Source: Kangiella sp. TOML190
GTDB taxonomy: Bacteria > Pseudomonadota > Gammaproteobacteria > Enterobacterales > Kangiellaceae
Direction of reading: 5' to 3'
Assembly (NCBI RefSeq): GCF_023706045.1
Contig: NZ_BQYL01000001.1
Location: 992,001-1,056,000 of the forward strand
Length of the DNA stretch: 64,000 bases
Shown: positions 18,440 through 27,924 of the stretch, piece by piece
Position numbering within the stretch: the stretch's first letter is position 1
How the letters are laid out: every line of letters starts with the position of its first letter
The notes under the pieces: generated by a model
What the model was told of the DNA's origin: nothing
Databases searched by the model: none
What the model saw: only the letters and a program-made list of their open reading frames with translations
Translations under genes and position numbers: made by a program

Positions 18440-19078
18440 TTAGATATAGTAAACGCTTTTGGTCATCACTTTGGACATCAGTCCCATGGCGCTTTTTATC
18501 GGCTTAGGTAGCTCTGCAGCACCATGATGAATGGCGTTGGCGGCGTGTTGTAATTCTTCTTGATGCATTTGCTTTAGGATGGCGCGGCTTTTATGGTCTT
18601 GCTCAGGTAGCTTGTCTAAATGGCTTTCCAAATGTTTTCCCACCTGTTGTTCCGTTTCAGCGACAAAGCCAAGGCTCCATTTATCGCCTGCAAGGCCTGC
18701 AATAGCGCCAATGGTAAAAGATCCTGCGTACCAGAGCGGATTTAACAGGCTTTCACGACTGTCCAACTCTTTGATCCGCTCGCTACACCAAGCTAAATGA
18801 TCCACCTCTTCCTTAGCCGCTTGTTCCATTTCCTGCCGAATATCCGGCAACTTAGCGGTTAAGGCTTGGCCTTGATAGAGCGCTTGAGCGCAGACTTCGC
18901 CTGTATGGTTGATACGCATCAAACTGGCAGCATGTCGGCTTTGTTGCTCGCTTAGCTCAGGTTGTTCGATATTAGCCGCTGGATTGGCGCGAGTTTGCGC
19001 ATCATAAACCCCAAAGGTGGTTTTCAAGGCCGAATCGGCAACATTACAAAGGCGATCAAAAAAGCTAAATTGGCGCAT
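18440..19078 (-). CDS. coq7: Demethoxyubiquinone hydroxylase Coq7
   Basis: A 212-residue diiron hydroxylase that performs the C6 hydroxylation of 2-polyprenyl-3-methyl-6-methoxybenzoquinone in ubiquinone synthesis (the alternative to UbiF). The carboxylate/His ligands lie in NHTGEVCAQALYQ, KEEVDHLAWC and QMHQEELQHA, i.e. the ferritin-like pattern of E and ExxH pairs. Membrane-associated but without clear TM helices, as usual for the family. It is divergent from the AAA ATPase gene across 88 nt. Confidence 0.95.
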   Translation of the reverse strand: MRQFSFFDRLCNVADSALKTTFGVYDAQTRANPAANIEQPELSEQQSRHAASLMRINHTGEVCAQALYQGQALTAKLPDIRQEMEQAAKEEVDHLAWCSERIKELDSRESLLNPLWYAGSFTIGAIAGLAGDKWSLGFVAETEQQVGKHLESHLDKLPEQDHKSRAILKQMHQEELQHAANAIHHGAAELPKPIKSAMGLMSKVMTKSVYYI

Positions 19079-19166
19079 TTTTCTGGTAAGCTATGGCAAA
19101 TTGATTCTTTAATTTTGCCTTTATTGGCATCAAATAACAATAACAGCACAAGAAAATACCAAAGCA

Positions 19167-20666
19167 ATGGCCTCAAAAACCGAACAAAACGATCTGACCT
19201 TATTAATCAAATCTAAAAACCCCATTATTGTCATCGAAACGCATGAAGAAGAGCGCGCGCTGGAGCTATTAGCCCGAATCTCGATTGTTTTAGGACAGCC
19301 CTTATTTGGTTGGCACTTGACAGAAGGCTTGCGTCGAACCGAGTTAAAAGAAGATGCGATGGCGGCATTGCCAGGAACCGAAGATCCGATTAAGTGTTTG
19401 CAACACATTAAGAAAATGCAACGCAAAGGGATTTATGTGTTATGCGATTACCACCCTTTTTTAGATAAGGAGCACCCACAGAATATTCGCCTAATCAAAG
19501 ATATTGCACAAGATTTTCCACTATTCCAACAAACCTTGGTGTTTATTAGCCATCAAATAGAGCTGCCAAAGGAAGTTAAGCGCTTCGGTGCCCGCTTTGA
19601 GCTAGAGCTGCCTGATCCGGCCCAGCTTGAAAAAATGATCCGACAAGAAGCGGCCAAATGGTCCGTCAACAACGGTGGTATTAAGGTTCGTACGGATAGG
19701 GCTATTATGCAACGCTTAGTGCAAAATCTTACTGGCCTTACTTATGCGGATGCGCGACAAATTATTCGTAATATTATTTATGACGATGGCGCTATTACCG
19801 AAGATGAAATGGAGTCGGTGAATCGCGCTCGTTATCAATTGTTGGATCTGGAAGGCGCGGTACATTATGAATATGAAACGGCGCATTTTAAAGAAGTTGG
19901 CGGTATGAACCGACTCAAAGATTGGTTAGAGTTGCGCAAAAAAGTGTTTTTGCAGGCGAATGATTTTGCTCTCGATAAGCCTAAAGGGATCATGTTAGTT
20001 GGTGTGCAAGGTGGTGGCAAATCCTTAGCGGCCAAAGCGGTAGCTGGGATGTGGGGAGTGCCGCTGCTACGGCTAGATTTTGGTGCGCTTTATAACAAAT
20101 GGCATGGTGAGAGCGAGAAGAATTTACGTGATTCCTTAAAGTTAGCGGAAATGATGTCGCCATGTGTGCTGTGGCTAGATGAAGTGGAAAAGGGAATTTC
20201 AACTGGCGATAATGAGGGTGGCACTTCGAAACGAGTGTTAGGCACTTTGTTGACTTTTATGCAGGAAAATCAGTACCCAATTTTTATGGTGGCAACGGCT
20301 AATGACATTAGCGCACTGCCACCGGAGTTTGTGCGTAAAGGACGACTGGATGAGATCTTTTTTGTAGATTTACCTGACAATCAAACGCGCCAAGAAATTT
20401 TTAAAATTCATTTGTCTAAACGCAAACAGGTACATCTGGAGTTTGATGTATTAAAGTTGGCCGAAGCGACCGAAGGTTTTAGTGGTGCAGAAATCGAGCA
20501 GGCTATTGTTGCAGGCTTGTATGCTTCACTTTATTCCGATCAGTCTTTGGATACGCAAACTATTTTAAACGAAATTATCGCGACCAGTCCTTTGTCGCAA
20601 GTGATGTCCGAGAAGATGCAAGCGCTGAGAGCTTGGGCTGAAGGGCGGGCGGTTATTGCCAACTAA
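19167..20666 (+). CDS. Ycf46-like AAA ATPase
   Basis: A 499-residue AAA+ ATPase resembling chloroplast/cyanobacterial Ycf46. The N-terminal domain starts [20 protein letters not shown], typical of this family. The ATPase has Walker A at about 279-287 ([12 protein letters not shown]), Walker B with D338-E339 ([10 protein letters not shown]) and an arginine-rich sensor region ([17 protein letters not shown]). The molecular function in proteobacteria is unknown to me; the cyanobacterial homologue has been linked to inorganic carbon use. No membrane segment. A GST-like gene follows 17 nt downstream and may be cotranscribed. Confidence 0.87.
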   Translation: MASKTEQNDLTLLIKSKNPIIVIETHEEERALELLARISIVLGQPLFGWHLTEGLRRTELKEDAMAALPGTEDPIKCLQHIKKMQRKGIYVLCDYHPFLDKEHPQNIRLIKDIAQDFPLFQQTLVFISHQIELPKEVKRFGARFELELPDPAQLEKMIRQEAAKWSVNNGGIKVRTDRAIMQRLVQNLTGLTYADARQIIRNIIYDDGAITEDEMESVNRARYQLLDLEGAVHYEYETAHFKEVGGMNRLKDWLELRKKVFLQANDFALDKPKGIMLVGVQGGGKSLAAKAVAGMWGVPLLRLDFGALYNKWHGESEKNLRDSLKLAEMMSPCVLWLDEVEKGISTGDNEGGTSKRVLGTLLTFMQENQYPIFMVATANDISALPPEFVRKGRLDEIFFVDLPDNQTRQEIFKIHLSKRKQVHLEFDVLKLAEATEGFSGAEIEQAIVAGLYASLYSDQSLDTQTILNEIIATSPLSQVMSEKMQALRAWAEGRAVIAN

Positions 20667-20689
20667 TCGAGTATCGAGAGGAATTGTCT

Positions 20690-21286
20690 ATGAAACTCAT
20701 CTATTCAACGGCATCACCTTATGCTAGAACCACACGAATTGCCGTGCGTGAGTTAGGTTTGCAGGAACAGGTGGAAGAAATTTTCCAGCATCCGTTTGAA
20801 GATCCTGCGCAGCTTATCAGCTTTAACCCCTTGTGCAAAGTGCCTTGTTTAATTGACGACAAAGGCAATGGCATTTTTGATAGTGAGGTCATTTGCGAGT
20901 ATTTAGATGCTCAATCAGGCAATCAGTTATTTAAAGAGATTCATCAAGACTGGCACTTAAAAACTTTGTATTCATTAACACGCGGTATTTTAGATTCCTG
21001 TGTCGCTTGGCAGCAGGATAAGATGCGAGGTAAGGCTGGGGAATCGGAGTTTTGGCAAAAGCGCTTTATCAGCAGTATTGAACGTGGTTTGAATTATTTA
21101 CAAAAACAATTAGCGAGTTTTCCTGAGCAAGTTTCGGCATTGCAGATTAATTTAGTGGTGATTTTGGATTACTTAGCTTTTCGTCATTCAGAGTATGAAT
21201 GGACAGAGCGTCATCCGGAGCTAATTGAATGGCATCAGATTTGGCAGCAGCGACCGGCAATGCTTGATACTTTTCCAACGGCATAA
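20690..21286 (+). CDS. Glutathione S-transferase family protein
   Basis: About 198 residues with a thioredoxin-like N-terminal domain (MKLIYSTASPYARTTRIAV, NPLCKVPCLIDDKGNGIFDSE, where VPCLID/SE binds glutathione) and an all-helical C-terminal domain. Ser or Tyr near residue 7-10 would be the catalytic position. The substrate cannot be told. The frame opens at a TTG (20684), but GAGAGG at 20675-20680 is correctly spaced for the ATG at 20690. The operon ends at the strong terminator at 21293-21316. Confidence 0.9.
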   Translation: MKLIYSTASPYARTTRIAVRELGLQEQVEEIFQHPFEDPAQLISFNPLCKVPCLIDDKGNGIFDSEVICEYLDAQSGNQLFKEIHQDWHLKTLYSLTRGILDSCVAWQQDKMRGKAGESEFWQKRFISSIERGLNYLQKQLASFPEQVSALQINLVVILDYLAFRHSEYEWTERHPELIEWHQIWQQRPAMLDTFPTA

Positions 21287-21292
21287 ACATCA

Positions 21293-21316
21293 AAAAGGCC
21301 TCGAGTGAGGCCTTTT
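21293..21316. terminator. Bidirectional Rho-independent terminator
   Basis: A perfect 10-bp stem, AAAAGGCCTC (21293-21302) with GAGGCCTTTT (21307-21316), has a 4-nt loop and T-runs on both strands. It lies between the converging GST-like gene and ydbL and can serve both. Confidence 0.93.
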
Positions 21317-21391
21317 GACGAAAGCAGAAGTAACACTATGAGCGTTTGATTCTTCTACTTCTTAACTTAACTATTGCTACTACTACAAAGG

Positions 21392-21712
21392 TTACTTCTT
21401 AACCCAGCTGCCTGAAACATTCACATAATGGCCTTTTTCAGTTTTTTCGATATTGCGCTTAGCGGCAATTTTCTCAACTTCCGTTAAAGGGATATTGTTT
21501 TTCTTAGCCTGTTTTAGGTAAATGGCCTTGCGCTTAACGTTGACATCGGCAACTAATTTTTTTGCATCCGCATTGGCGTTAGAGGAGACTAATCCAACAT
21601 AGCCATTAGCCAGTTCGCCAATAACCCCTTGTGATTTGAGATCGCCGATGGATGCTGCCAATACGGTGCCACTAAATAAAATACTGGTTAAGAATAGTGT
21701 TAATTTTTTCAT
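21392..21712 (-). CDS. ydbL: YdbL family periplasmic protein (DUF1318)
   Basis: A 106-residue secreted protein: signal peptide 1-19 (KKLTLFLTSILFSGTVLA), then the DUF1318 domain (GVIGELANGYVGLV, ADVNVKRKAIYLKQAKKNN, GHYVNVSGSWVKK). It is the third gene of ydbH-ynbE-ydbL, 10 nt after ynbE. In E. coli this operon acts with YdbH in phospholipid transport to the outer membrane; YdbL appears to modulate the YdbH-YnbE interaction. Function here is inferred from family and operon. Confidence 0.93.
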   Translation of the reverse strand: MKKLTLFLTSILFSGTVLAASIGDLKSQGVIGELANGYVGLVSSNANADAKKLVADVNVKRKAIYLKQAKKNNIPLTEVEKIAAKRNIEKTEKGHYVNVSGSWVKK

Positions 21713-21722
21713 GGGTTTCTCC

Positions 21723-21911
21723 CTAGAATAAGCCTGAGTCTTCGCTTAGCGCTTTGTCTAATTCTTTTTCAACACGCACAACAATTTCATGTTGAATTTT
21801 AATGTTGGCTTCAATTTTTATCGGCTCTTTCGGCGCTTCGATGCGGACAGTTGGGTTGCATGCTGTCGCAAAAAAAAGTGCCATCGATAATAAGGGTATT
21901 AGCTTTTTCAT
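21723..21911 (-). CDS. ynbE: YnbE family outer-membrane lipoprotein
   Basis: A small lipoprotein of about 62 residues from ATG 21911 (MKKLIPLLSMALFFATAC), with lipobox ATAC and Cys18 as the lipidation site, then NPTVRIEAPKEPIKIEANI. The frame is open to 21953, but the internal ATG fits the signal peptide and has GAGATGAG in front. YnbE is thought to sit in the outer membrane and complete the YdbH bridge by extending its beta-strands. Very short, so easily missed, but the position between ydbH and ydbL makes the call firm. Confidence 0.92.
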   Translation of the reverse strand: MKKLIPLLSMALFFATACNPTVRIEAPKEPIKIEANIKIQHEIVVRVEKELDKALSEDSGLF

Positions 21912-21996
21912 GCTCATCTCGGTATAAAAAGTTAAGTCATTATAGACTAGCATAAAAAAATGAATCTGTGCTGAATCGCATAAATTAATAGTCGCT

Positions 21997-24630
21997 TCAG
22001 GGTTGTTCTACAGATTCGGGCAGTTCCAGCTCTCCAGCTTTGTATTTATCAATAATTGGCTTGGTCATATCGCCACTGACTAACATGGAATAGAGTAGGT
22101 TCGGTAAGTTACCCTCGACATTTAAAGTCAGTTCGATGGGAAAGCCATCGTATAAGTCCGGATTAGCCCCTTTTAAAAATATTTTTAGCCGGTATATTTC
22201 AGACTCAGAGTAATTAATGACCCCCGATAGTTCTTGGTAATGGAAGTTTTGTAGTGCTTGAAAAGCGATATTGGTTTGCGCACTCGCCCCTGTATTTACT
22301 TTAATGATCCCGGCAGCATTACTCTTAAAGCTACCATCAACAATACTTGGCCCCTTGTCGCTGATTTTGATGGGAAGCAGCAGATCGAACCGCCCTTGAA
22401 TGTCGAGAGCTTCGGATTCTAGCGCTTTGAGTAATTGGCCTAAATCGATTTTATCGAGCTTAACGTTAAAAGGAGCTATCCCTTTTTCAGATAGAGTTAG
22501 TTGCGGAATATAAAGATTGCCTTTGAGTAGATAAGCAAAAACATCCTGTAGTTGGTAAGCATCAGCACTGTGTTGCATAAAAAATTGTAAGTCGGTGATA
22601 TCAATACCTGCCGCCACCTCAATTTTTTGTACTCGACCTTGAGCGGTTCCTGTCACGGGAGCTTTTGGATCAAGCTGCTCATCAAGTTGTAAATTAACCA
22701 CCGACAATTGATCGTAAGCAAGGTTGACATTATCCGCTGTTAACGCACCTTCAAAAGCAAGAGTTATAGGATAGCCTTTTATTTTTTCACTAGATATCTG
22801 TCCGGCGGTGATGGATAAATTTGGATACTTGGTTAATAGCGGTGATAGCCATTGGCTAATGCTGGTGGCGGAAATGTGTAGCGGACTCAGGGTAAGTTGC
22901 TGTTTATCGTTATCAAAATTGATCTGATAACGAAAAGGAATGGCTTCGTCTTGGTAATTCAGTTGTCCTTTGCTAAAAATATGGTTCCTACTTTTTAACC
23001 ATGAAAGTTTGCCGTTAGCATTATTCACTGCAACTTGATCATTATTAAAACTGGCATTTTTAAACCTTATCGAGCCATTGAGCTTGTCATTGTTAAGATT
23101 CAAATTGCTGGTGGCTGCAATATCGTTAATGAGCAAATTGTCTTGCGCAACCTGACCAATATTTGAGTCAAGAGTGAGCTTATCTTTAGTCAGAGTAACT
23201 TGATTGTTCAACTGACCTATTGTGGTTGTTAATCCTTGAATGATTATTGGCAGATCAATGGTATTGCGTTGTTTTAGTATCAGCAACTGATGATTGTTTT
23301 TATCCTCGCCCACCAAGCTTTGCTGAACTTCTCCATGCCCATTCCATTGAGTTGCAGCCGCGGTCACTTGCAGCTCAAGATCTTTGATCTGAGTTGTACC
23401 CATATTGAGCTTGATTTGCTCTGCAGCTAATTTCAGGGAAGCATTTTCAATGACAAAAGATGAGTCTAGGTTTAGCGCAAGTTTGTCGCTACTAATATGA
23501 CTACTAGCTTGCTTAACAGCTAAGTGTTTTAACAAGGTATCTGCCTTTAGATTTCCTGCTAATCGCTGTTCGGGAGCGGATAAAGGCAAGCTTGCATACA
23601 GCTGTAATTGTTCGAGGGTTAATTGGGTATTGAGTAGAGGGTGTTGCATTAAAAAAGGCAAACTGCCTTGAGTTAACTCAAGCTGATACTGATCCGAATG
23701 CCATAATACATTGGTTATTTCAGTGGTATGAAGCTTGAGCGTTAAGGCGTCTTCGAGTTGCGCTAGATCTAGCGATATACCCTTGTTTGCTAATTGCTCT
23801 GCAAGTTCGGCTTTGAGCTTTAACTGCTTAAGATCAAATGGCGCTGACAGCATAAAATCTTTGTCTAGCTGCAAAAGTAGTGATTCTTTCAGATCGAGTG
23901 CACCGTTGCCTTCTAACGCAATAGTTGATAAGCCATCAATCGGGTAGTAGTTGCGGCTATCGAGTGTTGCAGCAAGTTCCCAATCAAAAGCTGTTGTTGA
24001 ATTATTAGCAGGAGATAATTCTAAATGAATAGTATCTTGTTGTTGTTTAATTTGAGCTTTAAGATTGTGCAGCAAGTTATTGTTGCTGTTGATCTTGGCT
24101 AAGAGGTCAAATTCTAAGCCGATAAATTCAACTTGAGTGTCGAGCTGCAGTGCATCATTTTGTTGTTCAATATTAAGGTTTTCGAAAAATAATTCTTGCA
24201 CAAACAATCCTGAGACCGATGCTTGTTCAAAGTTAAGCTGTTCGATGGGAAGGTGCGGAATGTTAATAGCATTGCTAAAAGTATTGTTTGGCGGGGAACT
24301 AGATTCTTGCAGCTCTAGGACAGCGTTTTTAGCCTCGATACGGGTCAATTTTTTTTGCGCCAAAGAATAGTGCAGTGTGATATTTTTTAATTGGGCGTTC
24401 AGTTGTTGTTCGCCCACAAGTGTAATTTCAAGTTCCTCGACAAAGGCTTGGGCTAGTCCTGGTCTTTGCAGTTTAAGGTTGGTTATTTTTAACTCAGGCG
24501 GTAACAGCTGTTGGACTTGCGTTGGCACCCAGCGCGGTGCCGTCCAATAAGCCACTGCTAGTATTAATAACACCAGTAGCAGAAAAATCAGTAACCATTT
24601 TGCGGTTTTTTTGAATAATGCTCTAATCAA
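21997..24630 (-). CDS. ydbH: YdbH, AsmA-like intermembrane lipid transport protein
   Basis: An 877-residue protein with an N-terminal inner-membrane anchor (about 10-30: WLLIFLLLVLLILAVAYW) and a long periplasmic, beta-rich region typical of the AsmA/TamB/YhdP bridge proteins. The C-terminal YdbH-type dicarboxylate transport domain includes VDGSFKSNAAGIIKVNT and FHYQELSGVINYSE. With YhdP and TamB, YdbH is known in E. coli to move phospholipids between the membranes. It heads the ydbH-ynbE-ydbL operon and is separated from purD by a terminator. Confidence 0.92.
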   Translation of the reverse strand: MIRALFKKTAKWLLIFLLLVLLILAVAYWTAPRWVPTQVQQLLPPELKITNLKLQRPGLAQAFVEELEITLVGEQQLNAQLKNITLHYSLAQKKLTRIEAKNAVLELQESSSPPNNTFSNAINIPHLPIEQLNFEQASVSGLFVQELFFENLNIEQQNDALQLDTQVEFIGLEFDLLAKINSNNNLLHNLKAQIKQQQDTIHLELSPANNSTTAFDWELAATLDSRNYYPIDGLSTIALEGNGALDLKESLLLQLDKDFMLSAPFDLKQLKLKAELAEQLANKGISLDLAQLEDALTLKLHTTEITNVLWHSDQYQLELTQGSLPFLMQHPLLNTQLTLEQLQLYASLPLSAPEQRLAGNLKADTLLKHLAVKQASSHISSDKLALNLDSSFVIENASLKLAAEQIKLNMGTTQIKDLELQVTAAATQWNGHGEVQQSLVGEDKNNHQLLILKQRNTIDLPIIIQGLTTTIGQLNNQVTLTKDKLTLDSNIGQVAQDNLLINDIAATSNLNLNNDKLNGSIRFKNASFNNDQVAVNNANGKLSWLKSRNHIFSKGQLNYQDEAIPFRYQINFDNDKQQLTLSPLHISATSISQWLSPLLTKYPNLSITAGQISSEKIKGYPITLAFEGALTADNVNLAYDQLSVVNLQLDEQLDPKAPVTGTAQGRVQKIEVAAGIDITDLQFFMQHSADAYQLQDVFAYLLKGNLYIPQLTLSEKGIAPFNVKLDKIDLGQLLKALESEALDIQGRFDLLLPIKISDKGPSIVDGSFKSNAAGIIKVNTGASAQTNIAFQALQNFHYQELSGVINYSESEIYRLKIFLKGANPDLYDGFPIELTLNVEGNLPNLLYSMLVSGDMTKPIIDKYKAGELELPESVEQP

Positions 24631-24663
24631 TGGTTGAAAACTTTGCTAAACAACAAAGCAAAA

Positions 24664-24692
24664 AAAAGCCTTACTTTTAGTGTAAGGCTTTT
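24664..24692 (-). terminator. Rho-independent terminator of purHD
   Basis: An 8-bp stem AGCCTTAC (24667-24674) with GTAAGGCT (24682-24689) and a 7-nt loop; A/T pairs extend it. On the minus strand it is followed by eight T residues. It lies 28 nt after the purD stop. Confidence 0.92.
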
Positions 24693-24719
24693 CGATTAAT
24701 GGTCAATGAATGATTGAGC

Positions 24720-26000
24720 CTATCCATTCTCGCGACTAATGGCTCTATGGCCAATATCGGTGCGATAATAGACTTTATCCCAAGAAACGTGTTTAACCGC
24801 AGCGTAAGCTTTGCTTTGTGCTTGGGTAACAGTATCGCCAAGTGCCACCACGCACAAGACGCGGCCACCGTTAGTAACTATTTGGCCATCTTTTTCCGCG
24901 GTGCCTGCGTGGAAAACTTTGCCTTCTGCGACCTGCTCTAGGCCAGAAATCACATCACCTTTTGGATACGTTTCTGGATAACCACCAGCGGCCATCACCA
25001 CACCTAATGCAGCGCGTGGATCCCAGTCAGCTTCCATTACATCAAGCTTGCCATCAATCGCTGCCAAACATAGTTCGCTTAAGTCAGACTGCAAACGGCT
25101 CATGATGGGTTGAGTTTCTGGATCGCCAAAACGGCAGTTAAATTCCAATACTTTGGGGATGCCGTCCTTATCGATCATGACACCGGCATATAAAAATCCA
25201 GTGTAAGGATGACCTTCTGATTCCATGCCTTGTACGGTTGGCACGATAACTTGTTGCATAATACGCTCATGCATTTCAGGAGTCACTACCGGAGCAGGAG
25301 AGTAGGCTCCCATGCCGCCTGTGTTCGGCCCCGTATCGCCATTATCGCGAGCTTTGTGATCTTGCGAGGTAGCTAGTGGTAAAATATTTTTACCATCAAC
25401 CATCACAATAAAACTGGCTTCTTCGCCTTGTAAAAACTCTTCCACCACCACACGATGCCCAGCATCACCAAACTTATTGCCAGCCAACATATCGTCGATA
25501 GCTTCATCGGCTTGCTCAAGCGTCTCGGCAATGATGACCCCCTTACCAGCGGCTAAACCGTCGGCTTTGATCACAATCGGCGTACCCATTTGGCGAACAT
25601 AGGCTTTGGCGGGTTCGATTTCAGTAAAGTTTTGATAGGCAGCCGTTGGGATCTGATGGCGCGCTAAAAAGTCTTTGGTAAAAGCTTTCGAGCCTTCGAG
25701 TTGTGCGGCGCCTTGGGTCGGGCCAAAGCATTTCAGGCCGGCTTCGCTAAAAGCATCAACCACGCCAATTACTAATGGCGCCTCAGGCCCAACAATGGTT
25801 AACTCAACATGATTGCCTTTGGCAAAAGTGATCAGGCTTTCGATATCTGCCGAGTCGATGGCAACATTGCTAACCTTGTCTTCTAAAGCGGTGCCGGCAT
25901 TTCCAGGAGCCACAAATACTTGCTCGACTTTACTCGACTGGGCTACTTTCCAAGCTAAAGCATGTTCGCGCCCGCCGCTACCAATAATTAAAACTTTCAT
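24720..26000 (-). CDS. purD: Phosphoribosylamine-glycine ligase
   Basis: GAR synthetase (426 residues), joining phosphoribosylamine and glycine with ATP, second step of purine synthesis. The N-terminus MKVLIIGSGGREHALAWK is invariant in PurD; ATP-grasp motifs include IVIKADGLAAGKGV and LEFNCRFGDPETQ. Full length. It lies 15 nt after purH, as in E. coli purHD, and ends at a clear terminator. Confidence 0.97.
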   Translation of the reverse strand: MKVLIIGSGGREHALAWKVAQSSKVEQVFVAPGNAGTALEDKVSNVAIDSADIESLITFAKGNHVELTIVGPEAPLVIGVVDAFSEAGLKCFGPTQGAAQLEGSKAFTKDFLARHQIPTAAYQNFTEIEPAKAYVRQMGTPIVIKADGLAAGKGVIIAETLEQADEAIDDMLAGNKFGDAGHRVVVEEFLQGEEASFIVMVDGKNILPLATSQDHKARDNGDTGPNTGGMGAYSPAPVVTPEMHERIMQQVIVPTVQGMESEGHPYTGFLYAGVMIDKDGIPKVLEFNCRFGDPETQPIMSRLQSDLSELCLAAIDGKLDVMEADWDPRAALGVVMAAGGYPETYPKGDVISGLEQVAEGKVFHAGTAEKDGQIVTNGGRVLCVVALGDTVTQAQSKAYAAVKHVSWDKVYYRTDIGHRAISRENG

Positions 26001-26015
26001 TCATTCAGTCCTCAA

Positions 26016-27581
26016 TTAATGACGGAAATGACGCATGCCAGTAAAAACCATTGCCATGCCATGCTCGTTAGCCGCTTCAATCACTTCGTCGTCACGAATT
26101 GAACCGCCAGGCTGGATAACGGCAGTGATACCCGCTTCCGCCGCGGCATCGATACCGTCGCGGAATGGAAAAAAGGCATCGGATGCCATCACTGAACCGT
26201 TAACTTCAAGACTTTCATCGGCAGCTTTAATGCCAGCGATTTTTGCCGAGTAAACGCGGCTCATTTGGCCGGCGCCTACGCCAATGGTTTGGCCGTTGCG
26301 GGCATAGACGATGGCGTTGGATTTAACGAATTTAGCGACTTTCCAGCAGAATTTTAAATCACGCATTTCATCACTTGAGGGTTTGCGTTTTGAAACAATG
26401 CGCAAATCTTCTTCGAACACTTGGCCTAGATCGCGATCTTGAACTAATAAGCCGCCATTGACGCGCTTATAGTCAAGGCTTGGAACCGCTTGGCGCCATT
26501 GACCAGATTCCAACAGACGGACGTTTTTCTTTTGAGCGATGGCTGCTTTGGCCTCTGCAGTAACGCTAGGGGCAATAATCACTTCCACAAATTGACGATC
26601 AACGATTTTCTTAGCCGTTTCGCCATCTAATTGGCGGTTAAAGGCGATAATGCCGCCGAAGGCTGAGGTTGGGTCAGTTTGGAAAGCAAGCTCATAGGCT
26701 AGCTCGATGTTTTCCGCGATAGCTACCCCGCATGGGTTAGCGTGTTTGACGATCACACAAGCCGGATCATCGAAACTTTTAACGCACTCTAGGGCTGCGT
26801 CGGTATCTGCCACATTGTTAAAAGACAATGCTTTGCCTTGAACTTGGGTTGCAGTCGAAACGCTCGCTTCTTGTGGCGAATGTTCTACATAAAAAGCGGC
26901 ATTTTGATGAGGGTTTTCACCATAACGCATATCCTGAGCTTTTTTGTATTGAACAGAATAGGTTGGCGCAAAGTCACTGGAGTTCTCTGCCGCCTGTACG
27001 CCCAAATAATTGGAAATAGCGGCGTCATAACGTGCGGTATGCGCAAAGGCTCTGGCGGCTAATTTAAAACGAGTGGGCTTGTCTACGTCGCCTTTTTCGC
27101 CAATTTGGCGAGCGACTTCTGTAAAGTCTTCATTTTCCACCACAATACAAACATCTTGGTGGTTTTTCGCTGCTGAGCGAACCATCGTAGGGCCGCCTAT
27201 GTCGATATTTTCGATGGCATCTTCAAGACTGGCATCGTCGCGCGAAATGGTGCTTTCGAAAGGATACAAGTTCACCACCACCAAATCGATACCGATAATA
27301 TCGTGCTCGGCCATTACTGCATCATCCATACCGCGGCGACCTAAAATAGCGCCATGCACTTTTGGATGTAGCGTTTTAACTCGACCGTCCATCATTTCAG
27401 GAAAGCCGGTGTAATTTGAAACATCGGTTACATCTAATCCTGACTCACGCAATAATTTCGCTGTGCCGCCAGTGGATAGAATTTCTATATTGCTTTGCGC
27501 CAATGTTTGAGCAAACTCAACCACGCCATTCTTATCAGAAACGCTTATTAATGCGCGTTTAATCGGGCGAAAATTCGACAT
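26016..27581 (-). CDS. purH: Bifunctional AICAR transformylase/IMP cyclohydrolase
   Basis: Performs the last two steps of IMP synthesis. About 521 residues: N-terminal MGS-like IMP cyclohydrolase domain ([30 protein letters not shown]) and C-terminal AICAR transformylase with [13 protein letters not shown] and [10 protein letters not shown]. The frame opens at a TTG (27587), but the ATG at 27581 (MSNFRPIKR) is preceded by GAGG at 7 nt. First gene of purHD; the fis gene ends 34 nt upstream on the same strand, so readthrough from dusB-fis is possible. Confidence 0.97.
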   Translation of the reverse strand: MSNFRPIKRALISVSDKNGVVEFAQTLAQSNIEILSTGGTAKLLRESGLDVTDVSNYTGFPEMMDGRVKTLHPKVHGAILGRRGMDDAVMAEHDIIGIDLVVVNLYPFESTISRDDASLEDAIENIDIGGPTMVRSAAKNHQDVCIVVENEDFTEVARQIGEKGDVDKPTRFKLAARAFAHTARYDAAISNYLGVQAAENSSDFAPTYSVQYKKAQDMRYGENPHQNAAFYVEHSPQEASVSTATQVQGKALSFNNVADTDAALECVKSFDDPACVIVKHANPCGVAIAENIELAYELAFQTDPTSAFGGIIAFNRQLDGETAKKIVDRQFVEVIIAPSVTAEAKAAIAQKKNVRLLESGQWRQAVPSLDYKRVNGGLLVQDRDLGQVFEEDLRIVSKRKPSSDEMRDLKFCWKVAKFVKSNAIVYARNGQTIGVGAGQMSRVYSAKIAGIKAADESLEVNGSVMASDAFFPFRDGIDAAAEAGITAVIQPGGSIRDDEVIEAANEHGMAMVFTGMRHFRH

Positions 27582-27615
27582 AATCAATCCTCAGAGATTT
27601 TATGTTCGTGGAAAA

Positions 27616-27924
27616 TTAAAGAAGGTTGTAACGCTTTAGTTTTTTGCGCAAAGTACCGCGGTTTAAGCCTAGCACTTGCGCGGCTTTGGTTTGGTTGTTA
27701 CGCGTATGCTCCATAATGGCGCGTAGTAAAGGTTCTTCCACTTGCGTTAATACCAAGTCATAGACTTCGTTTAGCGGTTGTCCGTTCATCTGCTGTAAGT
27801 AGCTTTGCATTGAAAGGGCAACATGCTCACGCAAAGTTGGGTTGGCGTTAGTGCTGGTGTTGTTAATAAAGTTGTTGTTAGAAGCAACTGCTTCTTGAGT
27901 TTGGTTGTTGTCAAAAATAGTCAT
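27616..27924 (-). CDS. fis: DNA-binding protein Fis
   Basis: A 102-residue nucleoid protein (98 in E. coli). The C-terminal helix-turn-helix NNQTKAAQVLGLNRGTLRKK is nearly invariant in Fis; the N-terminal 25 residues are Asn/Thr-rich and variable. Fis bends DNA and regulates rRNA, recombination and growth-phase genes. Its start overlaps the dusB stop by 4 nt, the classical dusB-fis arrangement in which dusB translation supports fis expression. Confidence 0.97.
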   Translation of the reverse strand: MTIFDNNQTQEAVASNNNFINNTSTNANPTLREHVALSMQSYLQQMNGQPLNEVYDLVLTQVEEPLLRAIMEHTRNNQTKAAQVLGLNRGTLRKKLKRYNLL

